Below, piece by piece: positions 8,384 to 17,969 of a DNA stretch of 64,000 bases. Positions within the stretch are counted from its first letter, which is position 1, and every line of letters begins with the position of its first letter. Source of the DNA: Halpernia humi (GTDB lineage Bacteria > Bacteroidota > Bacteroidia > Flavobacteriales > Weeksellaceae). Below the pieces are notes generated by a model. That model worked only from the letters and a program-made list of their open reading frames with translations. It had not been told where the DNA came from and did not search any database. Position numbers and translations under genes: made by a program. The stretch spans positions 62,001 through 126,000 of the forward strand of contig NZ_FNUS01000002.1 in the NCBI RefSeq assembly GCF_900108025.1, given 5' to 3'.

Positions 8384-9226
8384 TTGAAAACTTCTGTCTA
8401 TTCTTCAGATAAGCAAACCCATTTCTTTCAGGAGTTGAAGGATATGTTTACCGATATTAAATCCTCTAATTTTTTAGCATTTCAATTAGCAAAAAGAGAT
8501 TTACAGTCACAATACAGACAATCTTTTCTCGGTTTTTTCTGGGCATTTGCTCCCATTATTACCAACTCTTTAGTTTGGATTTTTTTAAATAATTCTGGCA
8601 CAGTCAATGTAAATTCAGATCAGAAGATTCCTTATGTTTTATTTGTAGTTATAGGGACAACAGTTTGGAGTATTTTTACGGAAAGTATGATGATTCCTCT
8701 TACATCAGTAAACAGTGCCCGAAGCATATTATCAAAAATTAATTTTCCGAAAGAGGCACTTTTAATATCGGGAATATACAAACTAGGTTTCAATCTCGGC
8801 TTAAAATTATTGATGATTGCTTTATTTTTAGTAATTTATAGTGTGAAACCTGGAATAGAAATTTTGTATTTCCCCTTTATTTTAATTTCTATTATGTGTC
8901 TTTCTATGTCTATAGGATTGCTCATTACTCCTTTAGGTTTAATATATACAGATATTGCAAAAGTTATTACTACTGCCATTCCTTTTCTTATGTACTTTAC
9001 GCCGGTAGTTTATGCAGTTCCTCAACAAGGTTTTTTCAAAAAGTTATTCGAACTCAATCCACTTACGTTTTTATTTAATGATGCTCGAAACGCACTTGTC
9101 GGAATTTCTGTTGATAATCTAAACTTCGCATTGATAGTTTTGGTGATTAGTTCTATAATTTTGCTTATTGGCTTGGTGATTTTTAGAAAATCTATGCCAA
9201 TAATCATTGAAAAAATTGGAGGATAA
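8384..9226 (+). CDS. wzm: Polysaccharide ABC exporter, permease subunit (Wzm type)
   Basis: This 280-residue ABC-2 type permease has about six hydrophobic segments, and its N-terminal block LAKRDLQSQYRQSFLGFFWA is typical of O-antigen and teichoic-acid exporters (Wzm/TagG). It moves lipid-linked polysaccharide across the inner membrane with the ATPase encoded next. The gene starts at TTG 8384 if the full frame is used; an ATG at 8444 is an alternative that keeps the conserved block. Its stop overlaps the start of the ATPase gene, so the two are translationally coupled. Confidence 0.9.
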   Translation: MKTSVYSSDKQTHFFQELKDMFTDIKSSNFLAFQLAKRDLQSQYRQSFLGFFWAFAPIITNSLVWIFLNNSGTVNVNSDQKIPYVLFVVIGTTVWSIFTESMMIPLTSVNSARSILSKINFPKEALLISGIYKLGFNLGLKLLMIALFLVIYSVKPGIEILYFPFILISIMCLSMSIGLLITPLGLIYTDIAKVITTAIPFLMYFTPVVYAVPQQGFFKKLFELNPLTFLFNDARNALVGISVDNLNFALIVLVISSIILLIGLVIFRKSMPIIIEKIGG

Positions 9227-10425
9227 TGGTAGAGAATGAGGTTTTAGTATCAGTAAACAATGTGTCTAAAAAGTTTTCTAAGGATTTGAAATCCTCGTTG
9301 AAATACGGAGCATGGGATATTCTGAAAAGTAGTTTTGGCATTCCTATAAAAAAAGATTTGCGGCAAAAAGAATTTTGGGCTGTGAAAGACGTAAGTTTTG
9401 AGTTAAAGCGAGGAGAATGCATTGGACTAATCGGGCATAATGGTGCAGGAAAAAGCACACTACTCAAAGTTTTAAATGGTCTTTACAACCCAGACGAAGG
9501 AGAAATTGTGATGAAAGGAAAAGTAGGCGCATTGATAGAATTAGGCGCTGGATTTAATCCTATCCTTTCTGGTAGAGAAAACATTTATAATAATGCGTCT
9601 ATTTTGGGATTTACCAAAAAAGAAGTTGCTGCAAAAATAGACTCTATCATCGCCTTTTCTGAGATAGAAGATTTTATCGATATGCCAGTACAAAATTATT
9701 CTTCTGGTATGAAGGTAAGGTTAGGTTTTGCTGTTGCAGCGCATCTGGAACCAGATGTTTTAATCATCGATGAGGTTTTAGCAGTAGGAGATTTGGGATT
9801 TGTATTGAAATGTTTCAACAAAATTGATGAATTACTTCCTGAAACAGCCGTTATTTTTGTATCTCACAGTATGCCAATGGTTTCTAGGATTTGTAATCAG
9901 ATCATTTTGATGGATCATGGTAAAGTTGAATACATTGGAACGGATATAGGAAAAGGAGTGCAGTTTTATTATAACAAATTTTCTAATAATGATCAAAATA
10001 AAGTTTTTGATAATGGCACTTTTGAAATGTTTTCTTTGGAAACAAATTTAGTAGAAAATATAGCGCACTACAAAAAAGATTTTACGCTAACTTTTAGGTT
10101 TAAAGTTAATAGAAATATAGGCAATTGCCCTGTACTTTACCTAGAATTTAAAGACAAGGAACAAAAACCAATTGCTGGTGTGTTTGTAAAAGACGATATA
10201 AATCTGTCTTCAGAAAATTCGATAATTGTGTACCGAACTACCATTAAGAACCCCCTTTTTACTTTAGGTAAATACATTGTTGATGTTGGATTATATGAAC
10301 AAAATCTAGGTAAACCTTATTTACGAATTAATAATGCACTCGAATTTATTGTGAGTGGTGACAAAGAGCAATGGGTGCCTTTTCAATTAGAGACAGAAAA
10401 TATTGTTGCAATAGAATCAATTTAA
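9226..10425 (+). CDS. wzt: Polysaccharide ABC exporter, ATPase subunit with C-terminal binding domain (Wzt type)
   Basis: This 399-residue protein has an N-terminal ABC domain with Walker A GHNGAGKST (70-78), signature YSSGMKVRLG and Walker B VLIIDEVLAVGD. It is followed by a beta-rich C-terminal domain of about 135 residues. Such an extension is found in Wzt proteins that recognise a modified chain end before export, as in E. coli O9a. This suggests that a polymer is finished in the cytoplasm and capped before transport. It overlaps the permease gene and is followed after 3 bases by the aminotransferase gene. Confidence 0.93.
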   Translation: MVENEVLVSVNNVSKKFSKDLKSSLKYGAWDILKSSFGIPIKKDLRQKEFWAVKDVSFELKRGECIGLIGHNGAGKSTLLKVLNGLYNPDEGEIVMKGKVGALIELGAGFNPILSGRENIYNNASILGFTKKEVAAKIDSIIAFSEIEDFIDMPVQNYSSGMKVRLGFAVAAHLEPDVLIIDEVLAVGDLGFVLKCFNKIDELLPETAVIFVSHSMPMVSRICNQIILMDHGKVEYIGTDIGKGVQFYYNKFSNNDQNKVFDNGTFEMFSLETNLVENIAHYKKDFTLTFRFKVNRNIGNCPVLYLEFKDKEQKPIAGVFVKDDINLSSENSIIVYRTTIKNPLFTLGKYIVDVGLYEQNLGKPYLRINNALEFIVSGDKEQWVPFQLETENIVAIESI

Positions 10426-10428
10426 TTT

Positions 10429-11511
10429 ATGATACCAGTAACCAAACCTTTCCTCCCACTAAAAGAAGATTATGGGAAATATTTAGACGGCATTTGGACC
10501 AGAAACTGGCTCACGAACATGGGGCCATTGGCAAACGATTTGGAACTAAAACTAAAAGAAATTCTAAAAGTAAAGCATCTGCTTTTTGTAACCAATGGAA
10601 CTGTAGCATTGCAAATGGCTATAAAAGCATTAGAATTAGAAGGCGAAATTATTACCACCCCTTTTTCATTTGTGGCTACAACAAGTACGATAGTTTGGGA
10701 AAATTGCAAACCTGTTTTTGTAGATATTGATGAAAATTCTTTAAACATAGATGCCAATAAAATAGAAGCCGCAATTACGGATAAAACTTCTGCAATTTTG
10801 GCAACTCACGTTTACGGAAATCCTTGTGATGTAGAAAGAATCGAAAAGATTGCAGAGAAACATAATTTAAAAGTAATATATGATGGAGCACATGCTTTTG
10901 GAGTTGAAGTAAATGGAAAATCTATTTTTGAATTTGGTGATATTTCTACATGCTCTTTGCACGCAACTAAACTATATCATTCTATAGAAGGCGGATTGGT
11001 GATTACAAAAGACCCACATTTATTGAAAAAATTAGCGTACATGCGAAATTTCGGATTTGATGGGCCGGAGAAATTTGCTGAATTGGGTTTGAATGCAAAA
11101 AATTCTGAATTTCATGCAGCAATGGGTTTAGCAAATCTTAAATATTTAGAAAAAATTCATCAGAAAAGAAAATTACTTTCGCACAGATATGATGAAAAAC
11201 TAAGAACATTCAAGGCGCGAAGACCGATTTGGCATTCCGAATCTGAAAATAATTTTTCCTATTATCCTATAATTTTCGAAAACGAGGAACTAATGCTTAA
11301 ATGCATAGAAAATTTGAAATCTTATGAAATTTTCACGCGAAGATATTTTTATCCCTCATTGGCAGACTCGCTTCCATACGTAGAAAGAAAACAACTTTCG
11401 GTAACCGATCAGACCTCCAAAAGAGTCTTATGCCTTCCTTTATACCATGATTTAACTATAGAGGAAGTAGATATGATTTGTAGGTTATTATTGAGAATTC
11501 AAAATAATTAA
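10429..11511 (+). CDS. vioA: DegT-family sugar-nucleotide aminotransferase (VioA-like)
   Basis: This 360-residue PLP enzyme of the DegT/DnrJ/EryC1/StrS family has the Schiff-base lysine K181 in SLHATKLYHSIEGG. The start IPVTKPFLPLKEDYGKYLDG and the TTPFSFVATTSTIVW block resemble VioA, which aminates dTDP-4-keto-6-deoxyglucose to dTDP-4-amino-4,6-dideoxyglucose. The VioF-like formyltransferase 80 bases downstream supports this substrate. RmlA and RmlB, needed for the precursor, are not in the window. The family call is firm; the exact sugar is inference. Confidence 0.8.
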   Translation: MIPVTKPFLPLKEDYGKYLDGIWTRNWLTNMGPLANDLELKLKEILKVKHLLFVTNGTVALQMAIKALELEGEIITTPFSFVATTSTIVWENCKPVFVDIDENSLNIDANKIEAAITDKTSAILATHVYGNPCDVERIEKIAEKHNLKVIYDGAHAFGVEVNGKSIFEFGDISTCSLHATKLYHSIEGGLVITKDPHLLKKLAYMRNFGFDGPEKFAELGLNAKNSEFHAAMGLANLKYLEKIHQKRKLLSHRYDEKLRTFKARRPIWHSESENNFSYYPIIFENEELMLKCIENLKSYEIFTRRYFYPSLADSLPYVERKQLSVTDQTSKRVLCLPLYHDLTIEEVDMICRLLLRIQNN

Positions 11512-11591
11512 AAAGTAGAATCTAGGATAGAATTTGCATTAAATAATCAAAATATATAGAACATATTTACAAAATAATTAGGAGCAATATT

Positions 11592-12332
11592 ATGTACAAA
11601 AATATTTTAATTATATCAGATAACCTGCACTTATGTAAAGGGTTTGAAAACATAATATGCGAATTTAATATCCCAAACGTAGAATGGACTTTTTCTATAA
11701 GTCCGTTTTCTCAAATTGAAGATTTTAATCTCGAATTACAAAACAATGTTAGTATAACGAATCTAAAAGAAGACAGTGAAATAGAAATGCTTTTAAAAAA
11801 GCACGATTTAATTTTTTCAATTCATTGTAAACAAATCTTTCCAGAGAAATTATTAAGTCAGGTGAAATGCATTAACATTCATCCTGGATATAACCCAATA
11901 AATAGAGGATGGTATCCACAAGTTTTTGCAATTATCAATGACACACAGATTGGTGCTACTATCCATGAAATTGACGCAAAATTAGATCATGGCCCAATAA
12001 TAGATCGAGATTTTGTAGAAAAAAATAGTTGGGACACATCTCTTAGTTTGTATGAAAAAGTAATTAAATTGGAGATGAAACTTTTAAGAAAAAATTTAAC
12101 AAAAATTATTGAAAACTCATATAAAACAATTCAAGCAGAAGGCGAAGGTCATTTATATTTGAAAAAAGATTTTAATAATTTGTGTGAAATAAAATTGGAT
12201 GAAATGCAAACGGTACAAAAAACAATAGACAAGTTAAGAGCATTAACTCACGGAGAATATAAAAATGCTTACTATATTGATAAAATAAGTGGTAAAAAAA
12301 TTTTTATAAAAATTCAATTTGAAAAGCAATAA
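11592..12332 (+). CDS. vioF: Sugar-nucleotide N-formyltransferase (VioF-like)
   Basis: This 246-residue formyltransferase has the Asn-His-Asp triad of the fold: N95 and H97 in INIHPGYNPINRGWYPQ and D132 in KLDHGPI. The RGWYPQVF segment and the length are those of dTDP-4-amino-4,6-dideoxyglucose formyltransferase (VioF), not of methionyl-tRNA or purine formyltransferases. It would use N10-formyl-tetrahydrofolate to make dTDP-4-formamido-4,6-dideoxyglucose. It follows the VioA-like gene, its expected partner, and is 3 bases from the next glycosyltransferase gene. Confidence 0.85.
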   Translation: MYKNILIISDNLHLCKGFENIICEFNIPNVEWTFSISPFSQIEDFNLELQNNVSITNLKEDSEIEMLLKKHDLIFSIHCKQIFPEKLLSQVKCINIHPGYNPINRGWYPQVFAIINDTQIGATIHEIDAKLDHGPIIDRDFVEKNSWDTSLSLYEKVIKLEMKLLRKNLTKIIENSYKTIQAEGEGHLYLKKDFNNLCEIKLDEMQTVQKTIDKLRALTHGEYKNAYYIDKISGKKIFIKIQFEKQ

Positions 12333-12335
12333 TAA

Positions 12336-13226
12336 ATGAAAGTATCTGCGTGTATAATTACTTATAATCAAGAAGAATACATTTCACAATGCTTGGATGG
12401 TGTACTTTCTCAAATTGTTGATTTTGATTATGAGATTATTATTGGCGAAGATAAATCTACAGATGGTACTTTGGAAATTTGTAAAAAATACGCGGATAAA
12501 CATCCTACTAAAATAACGCTTATAGAAAGAAGTGAAAATTTAGGAATGATTGGTAATTGGTTAGAAACCATAATGTCATGCAAAGGAAAATACATCGCGC
12601 TCTGCGAAGGAGACGATTATTGGACAGATCCTTTGAAACTTCAAAAACAAGTCGATTTTTTAGAAGCAAATGATGAGTTTGCATTATGCTTCCATCCTGT
12701 TAAAATTTTGAAAAAAGATGGAGAAATTGAGGATGACTTTATCACCAAAATACCAGAGAACTTTCAGGAAAGAATGACTTTAGCATCCAATTCCAATTAT
12801 ATTCATACTCCTTCTGTTGTTTTTAGAAATATTGTAGAAAAAGAACTACATACTATGGAATTTAAAAACTCGCCTATTGGTGATTATTTTCTGTACCTGA
12901 TTATAAGCAAATATGGTAAAATTGGCTATTTGGAAGATAATATGGCGGTTTATAGATTTGGTGTGGGCGTTTTTAGCGCAATTTCCACTGCAAAACAAAG
13001 AAGCGCTAATCTTTTGCTTTATATTAATTTATATGCAGTAGAAAAAAATGAAATAATCAAAGAAATTTTCTATAAAAACATTTTGAATTTAGTTCAATTT
13101 TCAGAAAATAAGTTAGTAGAGTTAGATTATCGGCAAAAATTATTAAATACCAGAAGACACAGTGCTATTGAGAGACTTTATAGTCTTATGAAAAAAGTAT
13201 TGCTTTACATCGGCATAGCAAAGTAA
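12336..13226 (+). CDS. GT2 glycosyltransferase
   Basis: This 296-residue GT-A enzyme has the nucleotide-binding block GEDKSTDGTLEI (37-48) and the metal-binding EGDDYW (91-96), followed by TDPLKLQKQ. The C-terminus is not clearly membrane-spanning, so it probably acts at the inner face of the inner membrane. By position just after the VioA/VioF-like pair it may transfer the formamido sugar, but this is a guess. Its start is 3 bases after the formyltransferase stop. Confidence 0.85.
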   Translation: MKVSACIITYNQEEYISQCLDGVLSQIVDFDYEIIIGEDKSTDGTLEICKKYADKHPTKITLIERSENLGMIGNWLETIMSCKGKYIALCEGDDYWTDPLKLQKQVDFLEANDEFALCFHPVKILKKDGEIEDDFITKIPENFQERMTLASNSNYIHTPSVVFRNIVEKELHTMEFKNSPIGDYFLYLIISKYGKIGYLEDNMAVYRFGVGVFSAISTAKQRSANLLLYINLYAVEKNEIIKEIFYKNILNLVQFSENKLVELDYRQKLLNTRRHSAIERLYSLMKKVLLYIGIAK

Positions 13227-13231
13227 AAAAC

Positions 13232-14260
13232 ATGAGTTTTACAATCAATCGCAATAATAATTTTGATTTTTTAAGGCTAATTCTGGCTTCAATTGTTATT
13301 GTTTCTCATTCTTATCCTCTAACTAAAAATGATGAAATACTTGCGGTTTTAACGAATGGTCAAATAGATTTTGGTAGTTTGGCAGTAAATTGTTTTTTCG
13401 TGCTAAGTGGCTATTTTATATTTTTAAGTTTACAAAGGAGCAAAACGGTCACCAATTACATTTGGAAAAGAGTTTTAAGATTATATCCGGCACTTTTAGG
13501 TTTAATGGTTTTTACTTTCTTGCTGATACCCATTTTATATGATGGAAATCACCTTACTTCCGCCATCAAAAATTATTGGCATTATGCTATTGGAGGTTTA
13601 TCGCTCTACAACGTAAAATATTTTATCCCAGGTGTTTTTGAACTCAACCCTTACAAAGGTGCAATAAATGGTAGTTTGTGGACAATTGCTTACGAATTTT
13701 CAATTTATATGCTCCTTGTTTTTCTTTATTTTTTTAGAAGCAGAAGAGTATCCATCATCATATTGTCAATTGGATTCTTTCTTTCATATTGGCTTTTTCA
13801 AAACGAAAGCACTTTTGCTTACCAAATTTTCTTAAAAATTAATCTTGATGCCGTGCAACTTTATCGCCTTTCAACTTACTTTTTAGCAGGCAGCCTTATT
13901 ACATTTTTAGATTTTAAAATAATTAATTCCATATATTCAAGATTAGGTTTATTTTTAATCCTCATAGTGTCTTTAGTTTTTAATTTTTATAGAGAAATTG
14001 CACCCTTTGCTTTACCACTTTTAATCATTTTATTAGGCATTTTAAACACAAAATATATTAATAGTTTAGGAGCGAAAATTGGCGATATTTCTTACGGCGT
14101 GTATGTTTACGGGTTTTTAGTGCAGCAAATTTTTATGAATTATTTTAATCTAAATCCTTTAGAATTGATGTTTTTAAGTTTGATAATTACCTATATTTTG
14201 GCTTATTTTTCTTGGCATTTTATCGAAGAAAAAATGATGAAATACAAAAACATAATATGA
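13232..14260 (+). CDS. Acyltransferase 3 family membrane O-acyltransferase (OafA/YrhL-like)
   Basis: This 342-residue integral membrane protein has about ten hydrophobic segments. The N-terminal FDFLRLILASIVIVSHSYPL carries the family R15 and H26, and NGSLWTIAYEFSIYML is also typical. Such enzymes add acetyl or other acyl groups to cell-surface sugars. It is 5 bases downstream of the GT2 gene, and its stop overlaps the next gene in an ATGA. Confidence 0.9.
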   Translation: MSFTINRNNNFDFLRLILASIVIVSHSYPLTKNDEILAVLTNGQIDFGSLAVNCFFVLSGYFIFLSLQRSKTVTNYIWKRVLRLYPALLGLMVFTFLLIPILYDGNHLTSAIKNYWHYAIGGLSLYNVKYFIPGVFELNPYKGAINGSLWTIAYEFSIYMLLVFLYFFRSRRVSIIILSIGFFLSYWLFQNESTFAYQIFLKINLDAVQLYRLSTYFLAGSLITFLDFKIINSIYSRLGLFLILIVSLVFNFYREIAPFALPLLIILLGILNTKYINSLGAKIGDISYGVYVYGFLVQQIFMNYFNLNPLELMFLSLIITYILAYFSWHFIEEKMMKYKNII

Positions 14261-15171
14261 AAAAATTAGCGATCGTAATCCCTTTTTACAAAATAGATTT
14301 CTTTGAAGAAACCTTAAAATCAGTCGCACAGCAAACAAACAAAGATTTTTCGCTTTACATAGGAAATGATGCAAGCAAACACGATCCGCTTCCTATAATC
14401 TCAAAATATTTTTCAGAAGAAGACTATCATTATTTTAATTACGAAGACAATCTTGGCGGGAAAAATCTTGCATTGCAATGGGAAAGAATTTTAGAAAATG
14501 TAAAAGAAGATTGGTTCCAAATTTTAGGAGATGATGACATGATTTCTGCTAATTTTGTAGAAGAATTTCATAAAAATCTCCCAACCGTAACGGCAAACAA
14601 TATTACTGCAATTAAATGCTCTCATAATATAATAAATGAACAACAAGAAGTTTTACATGCAATTTCTCACAAAGAAAATTTAATTGCGGCAACGGAGCTT
14701 TTCAAGTTAAAATATTATGGATTAATGCCGAGCAGTCTCTCAGAAAATATTTTTCTAAAATCAGCTTACTTAAAATATAAATTTCTAAAAATCCCTTTTG
14801 CTTGGGGTGCTGATGATTTTGCAATACTTACTTTTTCAGGCTTAAAAAATGTGTTTTACATATCTTCCGCATTAGTAACAGTAAGGGTTTCTCAATTTAG
14901 CATCTCTGGAAATAATTCTAATCAAAACGAAAAAAGATACGGCTACCATTTAATGAGAAAACAGGTTCTTAATAACTTTTCAGGATATTTTGAGAAAAGA
15001 TTTCTGATAAAAATGCTCAATGATCATTTTGATTATTGCGCAAATAATTTATCCAACCCCAACCTTCATCTCATTAAAATCCTCTTGCTTCGGGGCTATC
15101 CAAAAAGGTTTTTCTATATGTTTAAAAGTACACTTAAAATAAAATACAATATTTTAACGCAAAAAAAATGA
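14257..15171 (+). CDS. GT2 glycosyltransferase
   Basis: This 304-residue GT-A protein begins KKLAIVIPFYKIDFFEETL, with the nucleotide-binding pattern IGNDAS and the DxD-type motif GDDDMI (91-96). I chose the ATG at 14257, overlapping the preceding stop, over an in-frame start 45 bases upstream inside the acyltransferase gene. The acceptor cannot be predicted. Its own stop overlaps the next start. Confidence 0.85.
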   Translation: MKKLAIVIPFYKIDFFEETLKSVAQQTNKDFSLYIGNDASKHDPLPIISKYFSEEDYHYFNYEDNLGGKNLALQWERILENVKEDWFQILGDDDMISANFVEEFHKNLPTVTANNITAIKCSHNIINEQQEVLHAISHKENLIAATELFKLKYYGLMPSSLSENIFLKSAYLKYKFLKIPFAWGADDFAILTFSGLKNVFYISSALVTVRVSQFSISGNNSNQNEKRYGYHLMRKQVLNNFSGYFEKRFLIKMLNDHFDYCANNLSNPNLHLIKILLLRGYPKRFFYMFKSTLKIKYNILTQKK

Positions 15172-15980
15172 TTACAACACGAAGGCTAAAATTATTTTTA
15201 GAATTATTTTACCTCAAAATAAGAATGAAAACTAGTAGCAAGATTCGCCAACAGATTCTTGACAAAAAAAGCATTCCCGTAATCATCATCAACTATAACC
15301 AACTTTTTTATCTTCGCCAATTAATCGATTTTTTACGAAAACGAGAGTTCAAAAATATTGTCATTATTGATAACGCATCTTCTTATCAACCGCTTTTAGA
15401 CTATTACGACGAGATTAAAAACGAAGTTACCGTCGAAAAATTAAAAACAAATTCTGGCCACGAAGTATTTTTTAAAAACAAATCACTCCGAAAAAAATAC
15501 GGACAAGGTTTTTATTTTCTTACTGATGCCGACATTGTTCCCAATGAAAATTTGCCCCAAAATTTCGAATGCGTTATGCTAGATTATTTATTAAAATATT
15601 ACAAAAAAGTAAATAAAATAGGCTTTGCAATAGATACCAAAAATATCCCAGATTTTTTCCCCCTAAAAGAAAAAGTGCAAAGTTGGGAAACCCGTTTCTG
15701 GAAAAATGAAATTGAAAAAGACGTTTATTTAGCCTATATTGATACCACTTTTGCACTCTATAAACCGAAATATCCCAAATCTATTTTCAATTTAATAAAA
15801 CCAATGGAAGCCATAAGATTAGGTGGAAATTTCACTTGCAAACACGGCGGTTGGTACACAAACCCGAATGACTTGTCAGATGAAAACTTATTTTACATCA
15901 AAACCGCCAACCAATCTGCTTCTTGGAAAGTGGACGAAAAAGGCGCACATTTGTCTTCAGAATATAACCCATTTATCTAA
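15168..15980 (+). CDS. Putative glycosyltransferase, GT-A fold
   Basis: This 270-residue protein has a GT-A core, VIIINYNQLFYLRQLIDFL, then VIIDNASS and the metal-binding region FLTDADIVPN. A helical N-terminal extension of about 30 residues precedes the core. The C-terminal half contains an aromatic patch, CKHGGWY. It overlaps the upstream gene by 4 bases. The family is diverged, and the substrate is unknown. Confidence 0.75.
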   Translation: MITTRRLKLFLELFYLKIRMKTSSKIRQQILDKKSIPVIIINYNQLFYLRQLIDFLRKREFKNIVIIDNASSYQPLLDYYDEIKNEVTVEKLKTNSGHEVFFKNKSLRKKYGQGFYFLTDADIVPNENLPQNFECVMLDYLLKYYKKVNKIGFAIDTKNIPDFFPLKEKVQSWETRFWKNEIEKDVYLAYIDTTFALYKPKYPKSIFNLIKPMEAIRLGGNFTCKHGGWYTNPNDLSDENLFYIKTANQSASWKVDEKGAHLSSEYNPFI

Positions 15981-15985
15981 ATTTA

Positions 15986-16873
15986 ATGCTTTCCATTATC
16001 ATTTCATCCTATCAAAAAGACTTCTACGAGAATCTTGTTGAAAATATAAACGAGACAATTGGCGAGGCTTTTTTATATGAAATTTTACCAATTTGGAATC
16101 CAAAATTGATGGGAATTTGTGCCGCCTACAATCTTGGAGCAAAAAAATCTAAATTTGAAAATCTCTTATTTTTACACGAAGATTTAATCTTTAAAACCAA
16201 AAATTGGGGCGAAAAACTAATTTCACATTTAACCCAAAAAAATACCGGAATTATTGGTGTTGCAGGTTCTTCTTATGTGCCAAAAGCACCTTTTAGTTGG
16301 ACGGTTGCGGAGAAATATAATGTTGTGAATATTTTACAAGGCAACAAAGAAGACGCAAACTCTATCCTTTTAAACAGCACAAAAAGCAATAGAAATAAAG
16401 TTTTCGCTGTAGATGGCGTTTTTCTCGCCGTAAAAAAAGAAGTTTTTAATCAATGTAAATTTGATGAAGATTTGCTTAAAGGTTTTCATGGCTATGATTT
16501 GGATTTTAGTTTAAGCGTTGCAAAACAATTTCAAAATTATGTGATAGATGATATTTTAATAGAACATTTTTCTAAAGGAAACCTTGATTGTGAGTGGTTG
16601 CAAGCCAACATAAAAGTAAGACAAAAACACAATTTTAAGTTTCAAGAAAGAGCAGATGCCGAAACGGAAAGACAAAATTTTTTAGGATTTTTGTATAAAT
16701 ATTTTGAGTGTAAACCTGTAAATTTTAAAAATCTTATTTTCACGCTTGGTTTTTATCCTTTTTGGAGTTTAAAAATGAAAGACCATTATTTAATTTTAAA
16801 AAAATATTTTAATTATTTCAGATACCGTGCAGATATTAATAAAAAACAAATCATTACAAAATTGTTGAAATAA
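15986..16873 (+). CDS. StrF-type glycosyltransferase (GT2-like)
   Basis: This 295-residue protein begins LSIIISSYQKDFYENLVENI and has the HEDLIF motif and a FAVDGVFLAVKKEVF block followed by GFHGYDLDFSL. This pattern is that of the StrF domain in cell-wall glycosyltransferases. It is predicted to be cytoplasmic, with a hydrophobic aromatic stretch near the end. It overlaps the next gene by one base. Confidence 0.8.
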   Translation: MLSIIISSYQKDFYENLVENINETIGEAFLYEILPIWNPKLMGICAAYNLGAKKSKFENLLFLHEDLIFKTKNWGEKLISHLTQKNTGIIGVAGSSYVPKAPFSWTVAEKYNVVNILQGNKEDANSILLNSTKSNRNKVFAVDGVFLAVKKEVFNQCKFDEDLLKGFHGYDLDFSLSVAKQFQNYVIDDILIEHFSKGNLDCEWLQANIKVRQKHNFKFQERADAETERQNFLGFLYKYFECKPVNFKNLIFTLGFYPFWSLKMKDHYLILKKYFNYFRYRADINKKQIITKLLK

Positions 16874-17790
16874 TGCCAAAAATATTCGTCATAATCGTTA
16901 CGTACAACGCCATGAAATGGGCAGAAAAATGCTTTTCTAGTTTAAGAGAATCATCTTTACCAGTGCAAACTATTGTGATTGATAATGGCTCAAAAGATGG
17001 AACTCAGGATTATATTAAAAATAATTTCCCAGAAGTAGATTTAATTTTATCCAAAGAAAATTTGGGCTTCGGGAAAGCCAATAATCTGGGCATAGAAAAA
17101 GCCTACAAACAAGGCGCAGATTTTTTTTATTTAATGAATCAAGATGCTTGGGTTTTTGAAAATTCTTTTCAAGATTTGCTAGAAGTTTATGAAAATCATC
17201 CAAATAAAGAAGAAATTGGCATTTTAAGTCCGATGCATTTAGACGGAAGCGAAAAGAAATTGGATGTTTTTTTAGATAAATACATCGCCCAAAATTTTGA
17301 AAGTAGAATGATTTCAGATTTTTATTTGAATGATACAAAGTCGTTTTATGAAATAAAATTTGTGAACGCTGCGCATTGGTTTTTACCTAAAGATACTATA
17401 GAAAAAGTGGGTGGTTTTAATCCTTACTTTTTTCATTACGGTGAAGATAATGAATATGTAAACCGGCTGCATTTTTACAAAAAGAAAATATTTCTTTGCC
17501 CAAAAAGCAAAGTGGTGCACGATGGAAAACAAGATTTAGCAAAAGTAAATTATGAAAAATATGCAAATTTGGGAATTGAAACAAAAATATTAAATCCAAA
17601 TGTGCCAAATGCTTTGAAGCAAGAGAAAAAGGCTTTGAGGCAAAGTATGCTGAAGAATTTGCTTTTCGGGAATTTCAAAAATTCAAAAAAATTATACAAT
17701 CGGTATAAAAAAATTATGGCAGAAAGTTCTATTTTAGAGGATTTGAAAGCCAAAGTGAGCAAAGAAGCAGCACCATTTCTAAATTTATAA
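16873..17790 (+). CDS. GT2 glycosyltransferase (rhamnosyltransferase-like)
   Basis: This 305-residue GT-A enzyme has VIVTYNAMKWAEKCFSSL, VIDNGSKDGT, the region NLGFGKANNLGIEKA and FYLMNQDAWV, followed by FFHYGEDNEYVNRLHF. The combination of LGFGKANN and the HYGED motif is typical of the rhamnosyltransferase-like branch of GT2. The donor sugar is not certain. It closes a run of tightly packed genes; about 210 bases follow before the next start. Confidence 0.85.
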   Translation: MPKIFVIIVTYNAMKWAEKCFSSLRESSLPVQTIVIDNGSKDGTQDYIKNNFPEVDLILSKENLGFGKANNLGIEKAYKQGADFFYLMNQDAWVFENSFQDLLEVYENHPNKEEIGILSPMHLDGSEKKLDVFLDKYIAQNFESRMISDFYLNDTKSFYEIKFVNAAHWFLPKDTIEKVGGFNPYFFHYGEDNEYVNRLHFYKKKIFLCPKSKVVHDGKQDLAKVNYEKYANLGIETKILNPNVPNALKQEKKALRQSMLKNLLFGNFKNSKKLYNRYKKIMAESSILEDLKAKVSKEAAPFLNL

Positions 17791-17826
17791 ATGGGCTTCA
17801 ACTTATTTTTAAGAATAATTAAACAG

Positions 17827-17969
17827 CTATGAAATTGCCAAGAACAAGTTTGCTAGCAAACATTCATCAAGAAAGGCGATTGCAGGTCACTGTTTAAAAT
17901 AAATAACTACTTATGAAATCGCCATTAGCAAATTTGCAAACCAACACCGATGAAGATTAAGGCGATAAC
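17827..17969 (+). repeat. Imperfect direct repeat of about 57 bases
   Basis: Two related stretches, 17827-17883 and 17911-17969, share TATGAAATyGCCA, a following aaGTTTGC/aaATTTGC, an AAC..CATCAAGAA or GATGAAGAT segment and GGCGAT. Each opens a short frame (22 and 15 codons). They fill the gap between two glycosyltransferase genes. They could be remnants of a gene or a small mobile repeat; I do not recognise them. Confidence 0.5.

Noticed and set aside
10371-10730. 119-codon plus-strand ORF across the end of wzt and start of the aminotransferase
   Set aside because: It lies out of frame over two well-supported genes.
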